NCBI GenBank assembly: GCA_029706075.1
Contig: JAINUG010000177.1
Coordinates: forward strand, 372,001 to 436,000
Length of the DNA: 64,000 nucleotides
Origin: Aldrovandia affinis
Taxonomy: Eukaryota; Chordata; Actinopteri; Notacanthiformes; Halosauridae
Direction of reading: 5' to 3'
Shown here: piece by piece, positions 1 through 10,900 of the stretch
Numbering within the stretch: the first letter of the stretch is position 1
Layout of the letters: each line of letters begins with the position of its first letter
Translations under genes and position numbers: made by a program
The notes under the pieces: model-generated
What the model was told of the DNA's origin: nothing
What the model saw: only the letters and a program-made list of their open reading frames with translations
Databases searched by the model: none

Positions 1-3000
1 GGTTAAGGACTTAAAATGTGTTATTAAAATAGGTTACCTCACAAATTTAGAGGAGCTCTTTTTTCTTTGATCTTTTAAAGGGGGGCGCTGGGTCTGTCTT
101 TAAGCTGGTGGTGAGTACGTTTAGATCGGTTTGGTAATCAGCCCAGTCGTTTACGGCTCTAATTGGAAAAGTCAACAGGTCCCATGTAAGACCCGTAAAT
201 AAACAGCACATTGTGTTTTTGATCTTATCTTTTTTTGGTCAGTGTTTGCCTGTCTGTCTGTGATATCTTTCATTTCAGCTGCTGGTTTTACAGGTCTACG
301 CCCATTTACAGCTCTGTGTTCATTGGGTTACTTAAGAGTGACATACACCCCCATGCAATTCCTCTGAGAACGGTCAGTCAGCACGTAAAAAGGAGAATAT
401 ACTCTTACCACCTAAATAAGTTCAATTAAAGCCACTCAGATTTGTATTCCATTGTTATAGACTTTATATACTGTTCAGGCTTTTTTCCCTTCCCTTTAAG
501 CATCAAGCATTTAGTTTATGCACTGTGCACTGGATGAACTTTATGCTCTCCCCCCAAACTTAAACTGGGTATAATTAATGGTTCATAATTATGCAACATG
601 TAAAATTACCATTTTAATTAAAGGGTCTTGATCTCGGAGCCGCAGGGGAAAAAAGTCGTAAGTGACATGATATGGACTCATAATGCAATTTGGAGGATTT
701 TTGTAAAATGACCTAAACTCTCCAGCCCATGACTGGTAAACGGTGGACACTCGGTCAGTCATGTTGACTGTACATCATGGGTTAAGAGTCTGAAGCACAG
801 AATCAGGAGAATACCCTCTGTATTCCACCCTTACGTTCATAACCCACTGACAAAATTCCTATTTACACCATGAGCCAGGTCAGCCCCCGGCCGTCCAGTG
901 TAATGCTGTGGTTTCACGTTCCAGTGGGGGGATTTGTTTCAGTCGCTCCCAGAACAATATTACAGGAGGTAGATCTGGCTGAGGTGCAGGATGCTGATTT
1001 TTTCCGTTCAAAAAGGATGGAAGAGATTCTGTATCAATTTTATTTTCAGACGAATCGCTTTAAATTTGCATGGGCATCGCAAGTGAATCCCTAAGTGTCT
1101 CTTTTACCACAACCAACTCATACAGTACTCCCAAATGCCCAACACTTCACTGCTATCAATTAATGCTAATGCGCTATGAGTAGCAGAGTACGTTTCTCAG
1201 CAGCAGAGGCATAGCCATAAAAATGTATATCAGGAAAAACAATGCATAAAATGGATGCTGAGAAGGTGACTTAAATGCCTCTTGAATGTGAAATTAGTGC
1301 AACAACAACAACAACAAAGAATGCCCCAGGGAAATTCAAATACAAACCATATTGGCAGCCTACACTACACTACAGAGGAGAAGAAGCAGTCTTGATTTTT
1401 TGTGTGCAGAGATGTTATAAAAAAATTAAATAAAAAAAAGAAGTAAATTAAAGACAAACAATAAAACTGAGAATATTATCACGGAATTACGAGATGAATC
1501 ATCCAAAAAAAGATCAACAATAAGAAACAGGATAGCTTCTGATGCATATAATGTGCAATCTTGTTGTTCGGTGCCCTAAAGCAAGCAATTCATAAACCGG
1601 CAACATACACGCCAAAAGGCTTCCAAAGACTGTTTAATTTCATTGACACATTAAATATTATCTATAGCCAATTAAGGCCAGGAGCCTTATGATGTCCTGA
1701 AATACTGCAAGGAAGAGGTGATGAAGGAGTGAAATCGTGTGTGTGTTTAATGAGTCGGACGATAGAGAAGATAGCAGCCAGGTTCTGGGGCCAGTATGTG
1801 CCAAGTTGACATACTGAGTTCCTGAGACGCAGCGTCGCTGAGTGATCAGCTTTTCCCAGAGACTCACCCGGCGTTGATAAGCAGCGATCCACGAGGTGGA
1901 TCATTAAGGTCAACGGAAAATAACAACAACAACGATAATACATCTATGCGATTCAATGTAAGCAATGGGTACGTATACAGTGCTGAATGTGAGGCATTTG
2001 CTAAATCTTGAAACAAACTATAACGCCATCGCTTAACGCACGGAGAGCCTCGAGACAATGCCTCCAGATCAAGGAAATACTAGAGACTGAGAAAAAGTAG
2101 CTACATATGGTCTCAATAACCCCCATCCTTGTCATCACAAACGGTTATCTGCCTCCGAGTGATTTGAGAAAGGTAAAATAATGACATGGCACAACCTGAG
2201 ATGGTGACTGTGAAGAGTCGCTGTGAAGAGAGTGTGTGCGTGAGTCAGAAGTAGAGTCCCGCCCTCCCTTTCTGCATTACTCCCCTTAGAGATTGACTTC
2301 AGCCTAAGAACTTAGCATGGCCCACCCAGGCCCCTGGAAAAGCTATTTACAAACTCGGTGCCCTCCTTGGAAAAATACAGGGCTCAGTCAGATTAAAGGT
2401 AAGTAAAAAGGTCTGGAGCTCAGAAGACAAACACCAAACCTGCTTTTGGTACACATTGTGCAACCGAGGAACAGCTCTGCCTTGAACCTTTGAAGCCCTG
2501 TTCTGTCGGGCCGCCTGGCACAGCTGTCTCTTTCAGGTAGAACCGGTCATGTGACAGTGGCCCACGCCTCTTGCAGAGACAGCTATACACAATGCTGTAA
2601 ATTATTTTGTTTGAATAAAAAACTGCAATAAGGTAAAATACCATGAATAATTGTTGTCATCATTTTAACCACTTTTAGTTAAAAACATTATAATTCATTA
2701 TGAGGGAATCCATAGATTAGCTCCCTCAGAGGCTTCAAGCCAATGAGTAAGGTACTGTACATTAAATAATTATAAAATGTATAATCTGTTCATGTAGCAA
2801 GGCCATCAATGCATGTCTTGCCCTATATGAATAACAATATAGTACCGAGTGTACAATTTGTCCACCAGCAGACATCTGCTATATTAACTAAATTAATGAA
2901 GTTCTTATGATACAAAAGTTATGATGTTTATGAACAATTTGTCTTATGAAGTGTTACGTGTGTAGCCCCTAGCTGCTTCACGCTCAGTTTTACCATAGAC

Positions 3001-4678
3001 CATGGCACAGAAATAAGTTATTCAACACCAATATTGTGCTGAACTTGTAAAGAGCAACAATAACTTAGTATACAGAAAATGCTGGATGTATTTACTGACT
3101 AGATGTGTTTAAAAGTTGGTTCTGTTGAGCTGATTGAGGCTGCTGTCTACTGATCATGAACATAATGTGCTGCTATGCTCATAGCATTTCATCTTACGAT
3201 CTTATGGTTCATCCTGTTATTACACTCCTAGGACCTGTCAATTTGAACCCTCTATATGTATGGGCAAACAACACTTATTGAATTAAATCAATAGGTCACT
3301 TAACATATTATAATGCATTTTAATACATATTTTAAATAAATATTTCCATCATTAAAATCATTTTACACATCCTCCAATAAAAATATATACTTGCATATGT
3401 ATATATATATATAAAAATTAAAAAGCAACAAAAAACAAAGGACTTCCTAAATGTCAAACCATACATACATTTACACCTCCAATTTACAGTTATAGCAACA
3501 GTAGGAAGCTCATGATAGTCAAAAGTAGCTGCCATATTTATGTAAGATCAAAGCTGTGTTTGCTTTGATTAAGGCCTACATTCAGTCTAACCAAAATGCA
3601 CTTTACCCTTAACTGAGAATGTCTTACGCATCATTTGGTGGTAGTTTGGCAGAGTGGTTAAGGATTTGGCCTTTCGAGCCAAACGTTTACATGTTGGACA
3701 CCCAGATATGGCAATGTCGCTGTATGTTTGAGTCAGCTCCGGTTGTGTGATAAGTGAAATATAAGATGTGTAAACCAAGTGGGTAAGGGACTCTGGAAAG
3801 CAAATTATTGTTATTATTAATCACGAATGTAATCATTTTAGTGACAGCTAAACTCATGTTGTTTAAGAAATGAAAAGAGAAAACATTAACAGCTTAAATT
3901 TGTAACTCAGACAGACAGACAGGTGAATTAGTGCTTAGACTGCATAGTGCCCTAAGTTGTCGGAAGCGGTTTCTTTTACTATGGCACTGGTTCCCTGTGA
4001 ATCTGTGAAACAGCTGCTCAAAACTGTACATGCAGTGCTGTGTAAGCTGAACACAGCACTGGCTGAGCTGAACACAGTACTGTCTGAACTAAACACAGTA
4101 CTGTCTGAACTAAACACAGCACTCTCTGAGCTGAACACAGCGCTCTTTGAGCTGAACACAGCGCTCTCTGAGCTGAACACAGTGCTGTCTGAGCTGAAAA
4201 TAGCGTTCTCTGAGCTGAACACAGCACTCTGGGCTGAACACGGCGCTATCTGAACTGAACACAGTCTGATGTCAGTGCAGTCTCTCAGGCCCTACAAGTC
4301 TCCTTGAGCAGCAGATGTGGTGCAGCAAATACTGAGTCATCAACAACCATACGAAACAAAACAAAGAAACAGATCTGAGACAAAAAAGCGAAACGCACTA
4401 CTAAACATTAGCACTCGACTTGTGCCGAATGAGTCACGTATGTCACTTTACACAAACGGAAAAAAACTTTATAAAAGTCAGCCTTTTTGGTCACAAGTAC
4501 AAAAATAGAATACTTTATCACTTTTAATATATATATATTTTTTTATATTTCTAAATTTTAAACAGCTAGCAGGTATACTCATTTCCAGTACAAACTAATA
4601 AACGAGGTCTTTGAGAGGGGGGGTGCCATTAGCTGTTTTCGTTGGCTGTGCTTCATCTTTTCCCACTGCCGGCCCTCC
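1..4678. other. 3' flank of fgf8, no gene recognised
   Basis: AT-rich sequence with no splice-framed coding block. It holds a CAA run near 1300, an AT-rich microsatellite near 3400, a weak tRNA-like stretch near 3640-3700 that reads like a worn SINE head, and the 21-bp minisatellite at 4046-4264. The 3' untranslated part of fgf8 must fall in the right-hand end of this stretch. Confidence 0.6.
4046..4264. repeat. 21-bp minisatellite, about 10.5 copies
   Basis: Tandem units of the form GCTGAACACAGCACTCTCTGA start at 4046, 4067, 4088, 4109, 4130, 4151, 4172, 4193, 4214 (two bases short), 4233 and 4254. The period is a multiple of three and the unit lacks stops in several frames, so long open frames appear on both strands. 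On the plus strand it reads as heptads such as ELNTALS. Confidence 0.95.
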
Positions 4679-4954
4679 TCAGCGGTCTCCGGAATGGCGG
4701 ATGTGCTTAGTCCTCCTGTGGAAAGGATAATTGATGAAATCGAAGGGCCTCCGCTCGGCGTTGTGGTGTCCCCTGAAATGGCGCTTCATGAAATGCACTT
4801 CCCTCTGGTGCTGCCGCGTCTTGGAGCCCTTCCGGGGCCGGCCCTTGCGGGTGAAGGCCATGTACCACCCTTCGTACTTGGCGTTCTGCAGGGCCGTGTA
4901 GTTGTTCTCCAGGACTATTTCCATGAAGATGCAGTCTTTCCCTTTGCCGTGACT
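4679..4954 (-). CDS. fgf8: fgf8 coding exon 5 (C-terminal half, stop)
   Basis: Acceptor CCCCACAG, then 91 codons and TGA at 4681-4679. It codes [29 protein letters not shown], the basic [13 protein letters not shown] loop, REVHFMKR and the tail [10 protein letters not shown] ending HSGDR. A possible ATTAAA polyadenylation hexamer on the minus strand lies at 4523-4528, about 150 nt past the stop; a longer 3'UTR is equally possible. Confidence 0.97.
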   Translation of the reverse strand, partial: SHGKGKDCIFMEIVLENNYTALQNAKYEGWYMAFTRKGRPRKGSKTRQHQREVHFMKRHFRGHHNAERRPFDFINYPFHRRTKHIRHSGDR

Positions 4955-7900
4955 CTGTGGGGGGGAGGCAGGATTTCAGATTTAGTCTTCTGAGGTAATA
5001 ACAATGTTTATGAAATGGAACTGGCAGGTAGTCATTTCCAACCAACATACAGTGATCTGCCCCTTCAGGCTGGGCCATATGCTGAACAGATTATACTCAA
5101 GATCAAGATCAAGAGAAGGGGAAATGGCTGCAATAACCAATTACTTTGGCTTCTGATTGTATGAAGTGAAAATCCTTCCTCAGAGATAAATCACTCCTTG
5201 GAACGGGGTTTCCTTTGTAGGCAGAGCTGACGAAGTCTTGGCATCAAATATGTGTTTTGTGATGCCTACTCTAATGTTATAAATTACAGGCCAGACTAAA
5301 CTATTATATTGCATACACACTTTTTTAAAATGACTTTACAGTTTCATAACTTTTTGTTATGACACAAAGTTCCTTTTTTTTTTTTTTTTTTTATCATATA
5401 AACCACCTGAAATGTAACCTATGAATTAATTAATATTTCATTGTCATTTGAACAGAAAAAAAGAAAATATAAAAACTCTTAATAAGGAATTGAACTTCAT
5501 TGAAACTCATCTAATTAAATAGATCAGAAAAAATATATAATAATAACAGATTAAAAGCATGAAAAATAAAAGTTGGTAAAAAGGCATAACAATAATATAC
5601 TGTAGCTAAACACTTTTGGTAATACCTAAACCCTGAGATAATTATCTTGTGATCAACCACTTGTGATCAACTGTTAACCACTTGTCATATCAAAATCCTC
5701 ATCTTGTGAGCTATATTTCGTAATATCGAAATCCTGCAATAGTTATTGATTAATCATGAGATGACCGCTTTAGCAATATCTGAATCATCATAATATTCAC
5801 TGGTTTCATGCTCATCTACAAAACCCAAAACCCTCCTTGGTCTGTCCCCCCCCTACCTGTGTCACTTGTTGCAAACTACAGCCGCTGTATACAACACCCT
5901 TTCTGCTCACCATATTCTGCTCAGAATCCCCAAAACAAATACTGCACTCGGTCTGTCGTCATTCCGGGCTGCTGCACTAAAACTGGACAATTTTATCCCA
6001 AAGTCAGTTTTCAAGGACTCTATTATGGACATTCTCACTGATACATGCTGCTGTTTCCCAACCCTCTAATATTCCCTAACCCCTGTCTGTTGCCTGCCTA
6101 CTGTTGTCCCATGCATGCTTTTGCTCTCTTGCTGCTGCTGTTGGTTTTGCCTGTCTGTCTTAATGCCTGTCCTGTGTATGCTACTCTTGTTCTGTTGCTG
6201 TTCTTTGTTCTTTTATTGTATTGCCTGATCTTGTATGTAAGTAGAGGGTGTGTTGGAAATGTTTGGATGTGTGCTGCTGTCTTTTAACTGTTGAAATGTT
6301 TTGGATGTGTGCCGCTGTCTTTTTTAACTTAACTTTTGACATTCCCTTTTAGCCCCTTTCCCCTTCCCTCAAGAGGCTTTGCCTTTTGCCAGGCCGCCAT
6401 TGTAAATAAGAACTTGTTCTTAATGGCTTACCTGGTTAAATAAAGGTTAAATAAAATGTAAAAAACATTTTTAAATCCACAGAAAATGATTTTGTGATCT
6501 TGAGATATTGAACCCCAAACATTATAATTATTATGAAATGTCCTCAATGAGTCGTTAACTTTGGTTGTATTTAAGTTGCAATGATTTTTACTATTTTGTA
6601 TTATTAACATTTTTGGTGACTTCTTCAACTGCCAAATAACCTAAATGTTGAAAGAAAATTATTGCCACAACCTTTTGATGTTTCAGGATATGTTTCAGGA
6701 ACAATGAAACATTTGATTCCATTTCACATTGACCAGTAATGTTTAAACATATATTGCATACATGTTTCACTAATATTGTAATAACATTAGTAATAATCAT
6801 ATTTCAATAATGACATAAACAGCAAAAAACATTTTAGTAGTATTTTTAAACATAGTGTTTTTATGCAAGTAATGTTTTTATGAAAACCTGCATAACAATT
6901 GTATGCAAATTTGCATGCCCCATAATAATTTATCTCTAATAAGTCCAACACAAAATTAGTCAAATCTATCATAGTAATATTCTGGTGACAAATTGGGAAG
7001 TACAGAAGTGATTTGGTTACTCATGCATGCTCCCTTTGGACAATATTCCCCATGATTGGTTCAAATATTCACCAATAGGATTCAAAATATGAATGGTTGA
7101 ATGTACGTACTGCTGTGAGAAAGGGGTACATTTGAGCCTTTAAAATGGTCATTGCTAGCCTGGAAAGGGTTAAGGACAAACCACAAAGCGTGAGAAATGA
7201 ATAGCAACCTTGGTATGTGACTTTATTAAAGGGATATTTTTGTTTAGTGGGACATCATTCACATTTAAAAATAAACGTCAAATTCAGAACTCAAATTCAA
7301 ATAAGAACAACCATCCTTGGCATACAGGTTTTTGATCCGTAACTGCAATAAGGTCACGTGATACATAACAGCTGAACGTCCCTGTCACGTCCAGCCAAAA
7401 AAAATGGACACATGACTGCGTTAACAAGCCAAACCAAGGGTGCGAGCATATCCCCAACCACTTAACAAACTGGGTTGTTAAAAATAAACCTCAGGTTCAG
7501 AGTGTAGCACACATCTTGAACGAAAAAAAAATCCCATACATGCTGTGTTGGGCAGCCGAGATAACACATGGAGTAAGACCAGGGACCAAGGCAGATGGTC
7601 TACCTGGCAGGACTCTGGAAAGGTGGAGGCAGCAATAACGTCCCTGTTATTACCACGCACAGCAAGAAAGAAACGCAAATCTACCCTGGGACTGAGAACG
7701 TCCGACATAAATGAATGAGCAGAGACTCAATTCTTACACTCCATTGCCCCATATGACAACCCAGAAGGTGTGGTGAGCATCTATATGGAACCAATATTCC
7801 ATAAAAGCGGAGTGCACAGAAATATTTTATTATTGGATGCAGCTGGCTCTATCCAAATACTACAGTGCGTTTCTCCCCGATCACTTGTTATGTTAGTCTC

Positions 7901-10900
7901 ATAGCAATTATGCTCGCATAATAGCACTAAAGCTTGCTGCAATATCCACCAACAATTTTTGATATCATGTTGATTGGACAAGGAGGTGCTGAAGTATGTG
8001 TCGCGTGCAATGCCAGGAACACAGAGAAAAAGGGCAGGCAGGATTAATTCCCAGGGCGCATCTTACCACATACACCCTATCTTTGTTGTGGTCTGAATTT
8101 TTAAATCCATCCATTCCTATTTGATAACCTCAACACTGCTGACCAAGCAAACAAATGTTTCAGCGAATGTTCACCTCCCAAAATGGCTGTTTTACCCACC
8201 GACCAGCCTGAAATCACCCCTAGGGCCTGTCCTAAGTACCAACCCAGCACTAATGGACCGACATATGCAATTTTAGAAAAATACTGAATGCCAATTGTAA
8301 TTTATTAACATTAAACATTTTTTCCACATATCACGTTTTCTGATTTAATATCAAGTGTGTTCAGACATAATTCCTCAGCATGTCAAACAAAATGGTCAGT
8401 GGGGAAAAGCCGACTTCTAAAAACAGTATACAAGTGTACACAACCAAGACAGGTATCTTTTTGGCCACATAATTCATTTTTAAAACAGCATCTATGGCAT
8501 AAATAACATAACATAAGGGGACACATTTTTCAAAACAACATCTCCATTCCTATCACTAATCAATGTTGTAATCAATGGCATGACACAGAGGATAACCATG
8601 TATGAGTGACATGTATGTGTATATGAATCAAAACCCCACTGTAACATGAATAAAATGAAATTAATTTTCACCTTGCCAACCAGTTTCCCTCTACGGTTCA
8701 TACAGACGTAGTATCCGGTCTCAGCTCCTTTTATTCGAACCCGACTTCCAAATGTATCCGTCTCCACTATGAGTTTGGCTGGGGAAACAAAAGAGTACAA
8801 ACAGATTTGTTACGCAGTACTATGGACTGATTCGACACCCATAACTATTAAAAACTGTACATATCTGAGGTCAATTTGTGTTTTCGACAGTCAATTCTCA
8901 AGTTCCTGATATTACTTTGTGTTTCGCTGTCTCTCTTTCTTCTTTCTCTCTGTTTTTCTCTTTCAAGTGCACACACACACACATATATGCGCGCACACAC
9001 TCACACACAGTCTCTCTCTCACACACACACATACATGAAACCTGTAGGGACCATTCCTGAGGATTTATGCAAGCTTGAATTCTTGCACAATGATAAAAAC
9101 ACGTGTACCTCAATTCTTTGAAATGGAAGAAGACATCCTGGAAGGGCTATAAACTTCTTTATAATTCTGCTTTCACTTCACACATAAGACTTTACACACA
9201 TCTTTATTTAAGGTTGCATTTGGAAAACTAACTACAGAAAACGATCATGCTAAGTATGAATTTTAAGTTTTCACCAGTGTTAGGACATTTCAAAGTATAT
9301 ACAATGTGAATTGCAAGCAATAATTTGTTAAGATGCATTACAAAAGCACTAAAAGTAGAAGGTCTAATAATGGCACAACGAAGGTCATGCAGGATTAAAC
9401 GAATGTTAGCAGAGCTAGAGGCCTGTATGTTTTCACATTTTATTTATTTTTCTTCTTTTAAACTCTAGTTGATCTTGATACTTTTAAAAGTATAATAAAA
9501 ATGTAATTGTATTTGTTCATATATATCACCTCTCTGTATTGGTTTACTTGTACCAAAAGAATTACAGTGGTATCAATGTGAACGTGTCAAATACAACATG
9601 CTAAAGGTATGATAAAGAATCACAACAAATATGCCTGTAGTTTTGCGTAAGAGTTATCAATTAACGCAGAGAGGAGCTGAAGTTCAGCTAGAGATGAAAC
9701 AGTGAGTGAGAGAGATGAAACAGTGACGAACCACTGATGAACACTCCGGTCACCGGCCCACAATAGTGGTCAGGCCCCAACGTGAGCCTCTGGCCTGCTG
9801 TGAGTGTGACACCCACATATGACATCAGCCTGGTTACCATGGATCCGCCTAAGCTGTATGTCTGTCCTTCTAACAGGACCTGATACTGTGGTTTGGATTT
9901 CAAAGGGTAACTGTGTTAACGGGGTTCAGACTGGGTTCTGAACATTCCAATTCAGTTTATGTCACATTTAACACAGTTCATAACTGTTTTTGACAACCTG
10001 TTATTGAATCCTGCCCGGGAGGTGGTTTAAAAAAAAAGATTTAACTGTGCTGTTAGCCAAATGTTCTGAAGAACTGAACAATTTTCCACTCAACCTTAAT
10101 TCCCAGCCTTGCGCAGTTGATTTGGTAGGTGAATTTACCATCTGGTGACATCAGAGTCATATTAATTAGCTAGTACATTGCTATCGAAGGCTAGAAACAT
10201 TAGCAGATGATAAGTTGAACTGCTAAATTAATACAAGTTTTGAAAAGTTAATACAAAGTTTTGTGCATTTAAATGTCATCTGCTCTATATTGCTCTCATT
10301 CGTTCTGAAGAGAAAACTTTGCAAACTGTGTGACTAATGTTCGAAATCCACCACATATGGTAGGTAGCTCAGCTAGCTTTCCACTAACTTGGCCTCTTAG
10401 CAACCTTGACTAGCAAAGCAAGCCCCTCATTAGAATATTCAGGAACAAGGTTGTGAGCAAGCAGATAATACTACACCCAAATGGCGAAGGACAATCTTGT
10501 GATAATTAGGGACTCATGTCAATTTCAGAGATATCAAAGAAATTTGCACTCACACTCAAGTTTGTATACTCCTCAACAAACTCCCCGCACTGAAACAAGT
10601 TATACCATTAGACAACATGCTCTTCACAAAGCTGACAAAAAAGCATTTCACATGCTTCAAATGCAGACCGCGTCGTCTTCTTATTTGAAACAGCCATTAT
10701 CAACATTTTTAACCAATTTTCATTCCCGATTTATTCTTATCTCCCGATCTGTAATGCATGATGGTATTTTCAGGCCTGTCTCATCACTGCAACATTCTCC
10801 ATCGATTCAGCAGTGCACAGACAGGCTCTCCTCCAAAGTGTGTCCTGCCAGCCGCTGCTTATTTTCACTCTGCAGTCCAGAAGCTGAGCTGTGCAGTCTG

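Noticed and set aside
3634..3700. tRNA gene (GGCAGAGTGGTTAAGG start)
   Set aside because: The cloverleaf cannot be closed and there is no good B box; probably a worn SINE head.
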